Source of the DNA: Silurus meridionalis
Taxonomy: Eukaryota; Chordata; Actinopteri; Siluriformes; Siluridae
NCBI RefSeq assembly: GCF_014805685.1
Contig: NC_060893.1
Location: forward strand, 14,103,773-14,167,772
Length of the DNA stretch: 64,000 bases
Reading direction: 5' to 3'
In this document: positions 23,380-34,274 of the stretch, in pieces
How the letters are laid out: every line of letters starts with the position of its first letter
Numbering within the stretch: the first letter of the stretch is position 1
Position numbers and translations under genes: made by a program
Notes under the pieces: generated by a model
Seen by the model: the letters and a program-made list of their open reading frames with translations, nothing else
What the model was told of the DNA's origin: nothing
Databases searched by the model: none

Positions 23380-25911
23380 CAGAAATGTTTTAATGATTCC
23401 TGTAGTTTGTCTGAATCTGTGAAGTTGGTTTTAGTGAGTTGATATTTTGTGGGGGAAAACAACTACAACACAGTAAGCATAGTTCAAGTCTTCTGAGATT
23501 CCAAAAACTAGCCATTTTTTTGGGTTTCATCTGCTCTAACTGCTAGATAATAAGCTAATGAGTTAAATCGGATGGATCAGAATAGGGAAAACAAAAATTT
23601 ATATAATAAATAGATGGCACTTCTCTAGGCAGTTGAAAAGCTCTCAACAAATATTTTGTGTATGCATGATAAACATGAAAAACAGTAAATTTAGTCATTT
23701 GGATCTTTGAAATGAAAAAACGTTCATTTATTTACACACAATTAAAGGGAGCCTCGAGCAGATATGTCAGTTAATCAAGACCTAACAAGCCTTTCAACAA
23801 GTTGTCAGGTAAGTTGGCATCAAATCCGTCCCTTACTCTTTTTTCATCTTTACCTGGTGTGCCAAATGTATCTGTTAATGTCTCTGTTGACATGTTGAGC
23901 TTTCATACACAAATCATATGCCAAGGCAAATTCATCTTCTTGTTGGCAAGCTCATTTAAACCTTCAAAATCTAACCACGGCTGCATTTCGCGGGGACACT
24001 TAACTGATGGTAATGGATACTTGTGACTTATTTTTAATAGTACTGCAGAAACGCTGATGAAGACAACAGTAACGACAGGAAGACGTCTGGACAGAGAAGC
24101 TACGCAGAGAAACACTGACATCTGCTGGTCTTAAACTGCAGGTATGACTCTCTAAATCTCTTTATTCTTGCCAATTTATAGAGCTGTGTACAATAAATGG
24201 TGTTGCCTCTGACTTATTATTCTTATGCCTATTTTGCAGTAGTGATAAGCTATTCATGGTCAATTTAGATTTTTTTTTTTTTAATAAAATGCAGACAATT
24301 AACTGTGCATTTGCTGGTACTGAACACAGCACAGACTCACAAGATCTACAGTAATTGTTCAGTAGAATTGGCCACAGTGAAAACATGACTCATTTGGCCA
24401 CTTGACAAACAAAATTAAAATGGAGTAGCATGTGAATGTTCCACTGTTTATTTTCTGCTTCAATAAATGATTAGAGGATTCACCAAGTTAGTTTATCATT
24501 TAATCTTCCATGATTTAACAGTGGCTTTAAATTGATTTGGTTTCAAATAAAACCCTTGCTAAAAGTGTCTGTGGTGAAATCACCTCAAGAATGTTTACAT
24601 GTTTACTTGTGTATTTATTTTTACGTTTTTGAATGTAAAACAACTGTCACCATTATAATACTGAATATATCAGGAATACAATTAACAAGAATAAAATTAT
24701 TTAAAAAAGGCTAAATAAAAGGAAATTAAATCAAAAATCTGTGCACACATGACATTTTTATTTTCACAGTTAATCCATTGAAACCCATTAAATTTGAGAT
24801 CCAATATAATGAAAATACATTTATATAAATCAGGGACCAGTATTTTGTATAACAGTGAAAAATAATTTCAGAAAATGCTGGTTAATACATTAACTCCAAA
24901 AATGTTCTGCACTTCTCATTTGCGCTGTATTTTATACACTATTAGCAGTGGCCCATATACCCCACAAATAAAATGTCAAATATAGATTTCTTAAGACACT
25001 ATGTCCCAACATTTTCGAAGCAGAAACATAGTTTATCCCATTCTTGCTAACAACATTTCAAATAACAGAGCATCCTTCAAGAACACAATCAATAGATGAA
25101 TAAAACATTTTCTTTTAAGGATAACCAACAAAACAAAGGCCATAATATAACTATTAGAAGTCCAGTAGCACAAATCTTCATGAAAAGGTGGGATCCAGAA
25201 ATAAGCCTGGTGGCTCTGTGAAATCCTCAATACTACAGCCCACTTCTTTTTGACTGAATGCTCACAATGTGACACAGGCACTAGCTATTTATTCACTATG
25301 AAAGGCACCGCCTCCTGCTTTGGCATTTGTTAATAGGTAATATTCGCAAGCAAACTCCTTGTGGCTATAAACTGCTAACCAATCACTGCCCAGGACTTAC
25401 CAGCATGGGTATAGTGAGACACAGCTCCTCCTACCTCTACTCAGATTTTAGCATAGTTCTGTTTTATGGCTATATAATGCACTAGTTGGAAATTACCCTC
25501 TATGGGGGCAGCATTTAACCTAAAAACTGCCTTTTTTAGGTTTAGGAAAAGACCACAATCCCATTAACACAATAATCATTAACCTGGTTATCCTAATGTT
25601 AAAGAAAATTGCTTCTTTTACCTTTGTCCAGTGGTGTAAAAAGCTGTTTGTAGATCCATTTTAATGCTGAGTCAGCTGAAGGGAAGTGAACACTAAACAA
25701 TGTCTCATTAAAGGATCCTGCAGGCAGATGTTATATTAGCTTTCTAAGAGTTCTATGTGATACCCTTTCAGAGGGAAACTGTATTCTGTTTTACAGTTCT
25801 ATATGCATCCAAGTGCCTCAGTGAAGCAACTGGGGGGGAAAAACTCTTAAGAAATCTATATTTGACATTTTATTTGTGGGGTATATTGGCCACTGCTAAA
25901 TATTGTTTCAA

Positions 25912-25997
<86 letters not shown>

Positions 25998-26585
25998 CTG
26001 TTTCAATATGTATTTATATATCTTTTGATCTTTTGATATATTTCTTATATGCTCAGTTCAGACTTTAAAATAATTTTTGGAGCTATTGCAAAAGATTTCT
26101 TTCTTAGATTTTATGTCCCAACAGCATGGACTAGTATCATGACTATATGCATTAGCATTGCTTTATGAAGGCAGATTCTCGGATTCTGACTTTCTGTCAC
26201 CATATGAACAAATTCCTGACTGAGGCTGTTGAGGACAGTGGTGGAATGCAGTTTCTGCACAGCAGGGTTTTAAAGAGACAAACAATCGCTTTGGGGCACT
26301 TAAATAAAATTCTTATTGAATAATTACAGTACAATTGCAGTATACTGTGAAATATTGTTAATGCAGAATTTCATAGTAGGTAAATTGAAAACCAGGGCTA
26401 ACCCTTGCTGTTAGTAATGGAAATATTTAATATTTTCAAAACAATTACATTTTTTATAGAAATAATTGGTTTATATGGTCTCTCATACGATAGTCAATGG
26501 AATACAATTACGTTTACAAAGTACTTTTAATTATTGTCATTCCATATTTTATATTACTGAAACTATGATATGATCTTCTCTCACC
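23380..26585. other. Largest gap in the array, between tnni2 copies 3 and 4
   Basis: About 3.2 kb, with no troponin exon that I can find, only the (AT)n run at 25915-25994. A stretch at 25400-25500 ('tggctatataatgcac') has a TATA-like motif but lacks the CCATAAA/ATTGG module seen at the real promoters. Confidence 0.55.
25915..25994. repeat. (AT)n microsatellite
   Basis: About 40 AT units, uninterrupted, between tnni2 copies 3 and 4. Confidence 0.95.
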
Positions 26586-26588
26586 TAG

Positions 26589-26750
26589 TTATTTTTAAGC
26601 CAAATGATTAGTTGAGATTGGATGCAGTGTGTATTTCTGGCCATTGGCACACTAATGGCTTTGCTCTCAATACCATAAAAAGGGTGGGAGGTTTTTGTTT
26701 TAGGGGTCCATGCCAGCCATATATACTGTTAGCAACCTGTAACTGGGGTG
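26589..26750 (+). promoter_or_regulatory. Promoter of tnni2 copy 4
   Basis: TTATTTTTAA at 26589-26598 is a full match to the MEF2 consensus. It is followed by ATTGG 26643-26647, CCATAAAAAGG 26673-26683 (CArG-like) and TATATA 26720-26725. Spacing is 30 bp and 47 bp, the loosest of the five. Confidence 0.72.
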
Positions 26751-26816
26751 CCAGTGGCTCACGTCCGTGAACTATTCCTCCATCAAGCCAGTACCACTGC
26801 CACAACTTTCATATAG
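26750..26816 (+). other. 5' UTR exon of tnni2 copy 4
   Basis: Ends at CATATAG|GTGAGA (26816/26817); the 5' end is inferred. Confidence 0.6.
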
Positions 26817-27952
26817 GTGAGAGTAAGGTGCATCCCACACACTGTCCTCTGATTGTGCTTTATAATCCTCCTTAGCTATAATCATTCTATGTTGGCTTCT
26901 GCTCTTGCTGATGGGTTGTTGAGTAATTCATGATACTGTGATATGAGACATACCGATGTTTTATTGAGGTTGAGGTTTGTTTCTATGTAAATGTACAAAT
27001 AACTCAATTTGTAAGTATTTGGACCTTTGGCCACAGGATAAATCAAGCTTAACTTTTGCTTCGAGTTACCATAATTGTTTGGCAGTGTATGGTATGAAAA
27101 ATTGTATGACTGATTTGCCGAGAAGTTGGTATTAATGTATTGTGCTTTTGCTTATTTTACTATTTCACAATATTGCAAAATTTCTTTCAAGTTGCCGGAT
27201 CATAATTATATACAAAATTGGCTTTGCGTCATATTTGTGCAGACTTGAAATTGTGTACCTGACAGAAATGCCTTTTAACAACAAAGACCAAATTAGTTGG
27301 AATGCAGGGGCTTTTACAGAAACATATTTCAACACTGTACTTTTTACTCAGATTATAGATCACTGTGATTATAGATCACTGTGACTTCAAGAAGCACTTG
27401 AAACTGCATACCTAAGTCTTTAGCCCTGACTCAGATGGTTTAGCAGATTTATAGCTGTGGCTCTGCGTATAGCATGCAGATGCCTGCCAAAATTAAAGGT
27501 CTAGAAAAAGTTGGAATATGATAACCTCTCCCTTGATTAATATCAGTGTACTGATGTTTGTAGAGGGGGTTAGAGAGTTCAAGTGCTTCTCTTACAGTCT
27601 TCAGTAGAGAGTTTTCCAGAAGCTCCGGTTGGGCATTAGATATCAAAGGTTGAAACAGATTTGATGAGCTTCCAATGAGTCTCAGCATACTCGTGGTTGT
27701 AACTAAGACTCATCAAGACTATCTTAAATATTTAAGCACATGTATTTCAGATGATACTTGTGTTGTAAAACATCTGCTGGTTTTCTTGGACAGGCCATAA
27801 TATTTATAGCAATTAAAACAAATATATGAATAGCTATAATATCCAATGGAGGAAATTCCACAATAAGATCCAGGCAAATACATTTAAATGCATTTGACAC
27901 TGTAAATAAATACAAAATTATTAAAATGCTGTTGTTTTCTGTATGTTTCTAG
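26817..27952 (+). other. 5' UTR intron of tnni2 copy 4
   Basis: Starts GTGAGA and ends TTTCTAG. It contains a short direct duplication ATTATAGATCACTGTG around 27350-27382; nothing else recognised. Confidence 0.6.
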
Positions 27953-27977
27953 AGGAAAATAAAAAACAGCCACCAAG

Positions 27978-28718
27978 ATGTCTGAGTATGTATTATATCT
28001 TAAAAAGAAAATTCTGTTTGTCTCTTAATCTGTTTTTATAATTATTTATACTTATGCTGGATTTAGAACTCTTAGTATCCCTCTTTTATCTGCATATGTA
28101 TTAATTGTTAATTTGAACATGCTGTTTTCAATATTTTTCTCATATAGAAAAAAGATGACATCGAGCAGGAGGCATCAGCTCAAAGTAAAAAAAAAAACAC
28201 ATCTAACCTTTGTGCTATTCCCTGATTTAAAAACACTAATGATTTACAAAAGATTAAGTGCAATTAACATATTATCAAACTGCAATTCTTTTTAGAGCTT
28301 GATGCTTTCAATAGCCAAGGGCTTGCTAGAGAAGGAGGCCACTCAGAGTGTGGCTGACAAGGCTGCTTACATGGCCCAGAATTGCCCTGATCTCTCCTTG
28401 CCACACTCACTGCAGGATCTGCAGGTACGTCACATTCTGTCTCTTATACTCATCCAACAGGAAATACACTTCAACTTCTGACAGGTGTCATATTGTGGTA
28501 CCTAAAGGCAGTTTCCTTATTCCTGTAACACAATATTCAGCTTTGCTGTTGCTTTGCTTGCAATGAATCAACAAAAGCATAGAGCCATATTATGAAAAAT
28601 GACTTATTTTTAGTTCAACCTTTGTCATAGCTAGAAAATGTACAATCAAGACAGGGGTTGATAATATAGACAGTTGATGCATTTATTTAAAAAGCAACTA
28701 TTAAAATGAACTAACTAA

Positions 28719-28800
<82 letters not shown>

Positions 28801-29309
28801 TGCAAATAGGGTGTTAAAATGAATTCTTATTTTGTGCAAAAAGGTTAACACATTGATTAGCCTAGAACTTTAATCCTTCACTGTGATTACATTCAAGAAT
28901 TGATATACCAGATACTATACCAGATTCTGAACAAAGTTGTCACATACTGATTGATGGCTGCTAAAAAAAAAAATCATGATTTTGAATGATAGCAGATTTA
29001 CTGGTAGTGTGCAATATCTAAAAGTTGCCTAAAGAATTTAAAGTATTTTATATTATATGGAAGCTTGAGTTTTAAGTGCCTTTGAGGTTTAAGTGAAGCT
29101 TGAAGTTTAATATAATGTTACTATTGCTAGTATCAATTTGTCATATTAGAATTTGTTTTATGCAGTCCCAGTCAAGGGTAAAAACTGTTCTGCAGCCTAT
29201 TGGTTGTGGAATGAATACTCCGGTACCGCCTGGCAGTTTGTTAAACAGGCTGTGTGCTGTTATAAAGGATGGAAGCAAAACAATTCTTATTTGAGATGAA
29301 TGGTTATAT

Positions 29310-29396
<87 letters not shown>

Positions 29397-30032
29397 TTGT
29401 CTAATTCACTCTGTTATTAGGATCTGTGCAAGAAACTGCACCAGACCATTGACAAGGTTGATGAGGAGAGATATGACTTAGAGGCCAAAGTAAAAAAAGG
29501 AGACAAAGAGGTATAGCAATGATTAAGTGCTCTTTAGCATTTGGGAAACCTTGTTTGTACTGGGGTTTAAATCATTATTTGGTTGTGTGTATGCAGATTG
29601 AGGATCTGAAGATTAAGGTGATTGATCTGATCGGCAAGTTCAAAAAGCCAGCTCTGAGGAAGGTGCGCATGTCTGCTGATCAGATGCTTCAGGCTCTGCT
29701 TGGCTCCAAACACAAGGTGTCTCTGGATCTGAGAGCCAACCTTAAACAAGTCAAGAAGGAGGTCAAGGAGGAGGTGGGTCAAACTGATCATACTAAATAA
29801 AAATGTGAAATAAATTAAAAAAATATATGTACATGGAAATCTAGATGGCAATAATTTAATGACTTTCTTCTGTGCCCCTGAACTGGTTTTACTGTATATT
29901 TTCTTAATCAGTTTCTCACCCATACATATGTCGGTTTTACAGGCTACAGAAGTCGGTGACTGGCGTAAGAACATTGAAGACAAGGCTGGCATGGATGGCA
30001 GAAAGAAGATGTTTGAGGGTGGCGAGTCCTAA
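27978..30032 (+). CDS. tnni2: Fast skeletal troponin I, copy 4 (176 aa)
   Basis: Coding exons: 27978-27985, 28148-28184, 28296-28424, 29421-29510, 29597-29773 and 29943-30032; 531 nt in frame. The N-terminus is [15 protein letters not shown]. Coiled-coil exon: [20 protein letters not shown]. The core exon reads [20 protein letters not shown] at its start; 'VIDLIG' is unlike the VQDLKG/VQDLQG of copies 1, 3 and 5. The C-terminal exon is [10 protein letters not shown] and ends FEGGES, with two extra glycines. The fourth intron is long (about 1 kb) and contains the (AT)n and (TG)n arrays. No canonical AATAAA was seen soon after the stop; ATTAAA at 30210-30215 is a candidate. Confidence 0.96.
28721..28796. 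repeat. (AT)n microsatellite in a tnni2 copy 4 intron
   Basis: About 38 AT units. Confidence 0.95.
29311..29393. repeat. (TG)n microsatellite just upstream of a tnni2 copy 4 exon
   Basis: About 40 TG units ending only about 27 bp before the exon at 29421, so it lies in the branch-point/polypyrimidine zone of that acceptor. Confidence 0.95.
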
Positions 30033-30239
30033 ATTCCTAGACATTTGTTTCTTTACTTGCTCTGAACACTCTCTCCAGGGCAATGCAGTGTCTCACCTTT
30101 TTGCAATAGTTACATTGTTTATTCTGGTACCAATGCTTGTTACTTACATTTGTTTCATGCAGTATTTTGGATCTGAGGGGGAAATGTATGTAATTGCAGA
30201 GCAACTACCATTAAATGAATGGATATGGAAAACCCATTC

Positions 30240-30830
30240 CTATCATGTTTTTTGTATTCATTTTATTTTCATAGATTGTATAGCCCAATCAGATTTTTAG
30301 CTTTCTGATGACTACTGGAGGTCACAAGAATAGTAACATCTACTCTCACTTCTTTTATTTATATACATTATTTTGGGTTTTTCCAGGTTTCCAGATTTAT
30401 TTATTGATTTATTTAAATCACTAATCCAATCATTTACATACTAAAATTGTTTGCGCTATTATCTTTCATATCTTTAATATCTAAATAATTGTAAAACAAA
30501 TTAAGAGGAGGATTCTATTTGTATGGCAGCCACAACTTTAGACACATGCTTGGGTAAGCAATTTTAAATTCTTTTACTTTTATATTTGGAATCTGCCAAT
30601 TAATTTGAAACTTAATTCCTGGGGCTTATTTCGATCCTTACACAAATTATTTTGTTTTGCACAATTAACATTATTATGATTTAGTTATCAAACTTTATTA
30701 GTTTTTGGACAAATATTTCCCCTTTTTATATAAAATATATATATGTACCGTACATGTTTATTGAGCTTTCACTCAGCATTAGTCTTAGACCTCCTCAAGG
30801 AAAGGAAATTTATGAGGTCTGCCGAGTTTG
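30240..30830. other. Spacer between tnni2 copies 4 and 5
   Basis: About 0.6 kb, AT-rich. No gene and no MEF2-like box of the type seen upstream of copies 1-4 was recognised. Confidence 0.55.
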
Positions 30831-30861
30831 CGCTGGAAGTATTTCAGGAACTCCATGGCCT

Positions 30862-30962
30862 ATTGGCCTGGGGTGGAATCCACTTCCATAAAGAGGGATC
30901 TTAGGATCTGCTGAGCCATCAGTGGAGCCCATATATATCCTATTTAACTTTTACTTCTCTCT
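30862..30962 (+). promoter_or_regulatory. Promoter of tnni2 copy 5
   Basis: ATTGG 30862-30866 within GCCTATTGGCCT (same 12 bases around this box in copy 1, except for one base at the start), CCATAAAGAGG 30886-30896, TATATAT 30932-30938. Spacing is 24 bp and 46 bp. The upstream MEF2-like box found in copies 1-4 was not seen. Confidence 0.72.
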
Positions 30963-31025
30963 GTGGGCTTGCCAGTCTTTCCTGTCCTTTTGCCAAGTGT
31001 GTTCTGCCCGTGCTCTGGTACATAG
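30962..31025 (+). other. 5' UTR exon of tnni2 copy 5
   Basis: Ends at TACATAG|GTGAGC (31025/31026). The 5' end is inferred. Confidence 0.6.
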
Positions 31026-31846
31026 GTGAGCATCATTCTAACAAAATCTAGCTAATATGGATAAAACCACAACCATTAAATTGTTCCTGAAAATGTTGGT
31101 TAACGGAGTAAAACAGGTATGTATATGAATTATATAAATAAAAAGATATTGCACATAGGGTAAGTGTTTACTATTGCTTATAGCTTTGAATGTTGTAAAG
31201 CTTTAAATGTCAAGCCAGCTCAATTAATTTTTAGCATTAATCCTTATTGCAAATTAGTTAATTGCATTCATAAATCATGGAAATAAATACCACTTTATTA
31301 TTAATAGTGTGATGTACGATACATGTAAGTTATTTGTATGAAATTGACTTTTATGGGCTTTTTTGTTGCTTAATGTTAATATAATAGGCTACATAGTACT
31401 AATACAGCAAATGTCTCTGCCCTGATCATCCACTCTGATTTTTAGTTTATTCGTGATAAACCTTTAACCCTTGCTGCTGAAATGAGCTATAGACTTAAAT
31501 CAATTTATATAGTTATAGTTCATGCCAGCAACTTTTTTCATGGTAATTATTGTATGTCTATATATAATTATCTTTGAGATATATTTTATTTCTTTTGAAA
31601 GCTAATTATGCTATGTTTAGTAAAACCCTTATTTACATTAGGTTGACTTTTACATTTGAACAGGCTGCATGTCACAGATGTTATCTGACACTTCTTGACT
31701 AAATTTAGCTGCCTTATTCCTTAGGCGTTTACAAATACAAGCGCAAGCTTATGGTTGGAATTATTGAATTCTATGAACATAATTTAAAGAAGAGCAGTGG
31801 CTTGTATAATACATAATGTGTGTTGCTTTGTTTTTTCTGTTTGCAG
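31026..31846 (+). other. 5' UTR intron of tnni2 copy 5
   Basis: Starts GTGAGC and ends GTTTGCAG. Nothing recognised inside; it is the shortest of the five 5' UTR introns. Confidence 0.6.
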
Positions 31847-31871
31847 AGTGTGAGCACAACAAACTGTCAAG

Positions 31872-32052
31872 ATGTCAGAGTAAGTCCTGTAGCTAACTTT
31901 ACAATATATTTTTTTGTCTGAGACAGTTTGACTAAATGAAGCCAAATGTTAGGACACCCTTGTATGTGTGGGTTTAAAAAAAATTCTGATGTATATCTTA
32001 ATGATTTTTCTTTATAAACCTATAAGACCTCCAACCTTTTTATGTATAGCAG

Positions 32053-32115
<63 letters not shown>

Positions 32116-33829
32116 TCAGACTTACATTGAGATCATGGTAATGAAAAAACTTTTTCTTTGTTTTAATTTAACTTGTTTTTCACTTGTTGAAAGTATTTTT
32201 TTCCATGTTGTTTAATTTTTCATGCTTATTTTATTCATTTGAATTAGCCTCTACCTTCTCATTCGAAATCCACTTGGGTGTACAAACTATTACACTGTTG
32301 TGCATCACACACAGAGTCATGATTATGCACATTTCTTATGTACTGTATTAGATGCCATGATGTTAAGTTTAATGGAAATAACATTACATATTCTTTCTTT
32401 AACAGGAAAAAGTTGACATCCAGCCGCAGGTATCACTTGAAGGTAAATCATAAAATGTGATGAATTAAATTCTGTTTTTAAATGTGAAAATATGCCTTTA
32501 TACCCACTTAAATTGAAGGTCATAAACAAAAAATAAACAACTTCAAGCTTTATTCATCCACATTTTTCTCTCTGTTCTTCAGAGCCTGCTGCTCTCCATT
32601 GCTGCTGGTTTGCTGGAGGCTGAAGCCAAGCAGCTTGTGGAGGATAAGGAGTCTTACTTAAATGAAAACTGCCCACCACTGAACCTTCAAAGCTCTACAC
32701 AGGAGCTGCAGGTAGTAACTTGTATACAAGCACAACAAAAGAAATATATAAAACCCAAAGTCCAAGTATATCAAACTCACAGTATAACTCAAAATGCTGA
32801 TAACATGTTCCATGCTTGGCATATATTACTGCTCTATAGTTATGTGGCTTAATAACAAAAAAAGTAAGTACATGAGCTTATGTAGCTTGTTTTGATGAGA
32901 ATAATTATTGTGGAATACAGTGAAGGGTACAGAGCATGTAAATATCACAGAGAAGTACTTTACTTGTATGTAATTACCAATATTATACATCATTACCTTG
33001 AACAATGTTGTGTTACAGTAAGATTTATTTTACATTTATTTATATATAAAATTTACATTTGTTGATTAATCCAGTCATATAAGATTTATCCAGCATGTAG
33101 CTGAGTTGTTGAAGTGATGGCCATCTCTGGTAGCCATGGGGTTGGAAGGAAACAATATTATCTTCTAAACCTGTTCTTTCTCCCTAAGGATCTTTGCAAG
33201 AAGCTCCAGCAGAACATTGACAAGATTGATGAGGAGAGATATGACTTGGAGGCCAAGGTTGCAAAGACAAACAAGGAGGTGAGCACATAATTGACTAATA
33301 GTAAAAAAAAATAATAATAATTTGAAAAGTATATATAAAAAAGAAAAACCATAAAAAAATGTAAGCCTTGCTTTTCAACACGACCTCTTCCTACAGATTG
33401 AGGACATGAGGATTAAAGTTCAGGACCTGAAGGGCAAGTTTAAGAAGCCTGCGCTCAGGAAAGTGCGCATGTCTGCTGACCAGATGCTTCAGGCTCTGCT
33501 CGGCTCCAAACACAAGGTGTCTCTGGACCTGAGAGCCAACCTTAAACAAGTCAAGAAGGAAGTCAAAGAGGAGGTGGGTATTAAATGCACGTTTAAAAAA
33601 AAACATGTGATGACCATTAGTGGTGATATCATCTAATGAAAATTCAGTTTCTGGCATTTTGGCCCTTGTTAATGCATTTAAACACTTAATGAATTGTGTT
33701 AAAAATATTCTTTTTTTGTTTGTTTGTTTGTTTTTCCAGTCTGCAGAACAAGTTGGTGACTGGCGTAAGAACATTGAGGACAAGGCTGGTATGGATGGCA
33801 GGAAGAAGATGTTTGAGTCTGAGGCTTAA
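31872..33829 (+). CDS. tnni2: Fast skeletal troponin I, copy 5 (176 aa)
   Basis: Coding exons: 31872-31879, 32406-32442, 32583-32711, 33189-33278, 33397-33573 and 33740-33829; 531 nt in frame. The N-terminus is MSEKKLTSSRRYHLK, followed by [20 protein letters not shown]. Coiled-coil exon: DLCKKLQQNIDKIDEERYDL. Core: [20 protein letters not shown]. The C-terminal exon is [11 protein letters not shown] and ends FESEA. AATAAA at 33901-33906 gives a very short 3' UTR (about 100 nt). It is the last troponin I gene before the lsp1 interval. Confidence 0.96.
32053..32111. repeat. (CA)n microsatellite in a tnni2 copy 5 intron
   Basis: About 28 CA units. Confidence 0.95.
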
Positions 33830-34204
33830 GAGAAAGTGTGTGATTATTTTCTGATACACCTGTTGTTCTGTAACCCTGTAACCCCTCCACTCTTTTTTTC
33901 AATAAAGGCAGTTTACTCATCATGTTTTACACGCAATGTGTATGATTTTAAATCCAGTGTATGCTGTGTACCAAAATATATATGTTCCCCTTTGTTTTTG
34001 CTCATACATAAAGCAAATAAAATGGTTTAAAAGAACACAAAACTTTGAATCTTTATTGAATGGGTAAAGTTCCAATCTAAAAATAAATATGGATATTAAT
34101 AATAATAGATGTAGATTTCCACAAGAGAATTATATGGCATTATAATATAGGGTTATCTTTTTGGAGATTGCTTAAAAGATAAAAACCTGGCAGCAAAAAC
34201 TAAA

Positions 34205-34223
34205 CATTTGGATTTCTCTCTCT

Positions 34224-34272
<49 letters not shown>
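34205..34272. repeat. (CT)n-(TG)n microsatellite
   Basis: A short CT run passes directly into about 24 TG units. Confidence 0.93.

Positions 34273-34274
<2 letters not shown>

Noticed and set aside
23380..26585. A sixth, decayed tnni2 copy in the widest gap of the array
   Set aside because: I searched by eye for the conserved core (GKFKKP..., ALLGSKHKV) and for the CCATAAA/ATTGG module and found neither.
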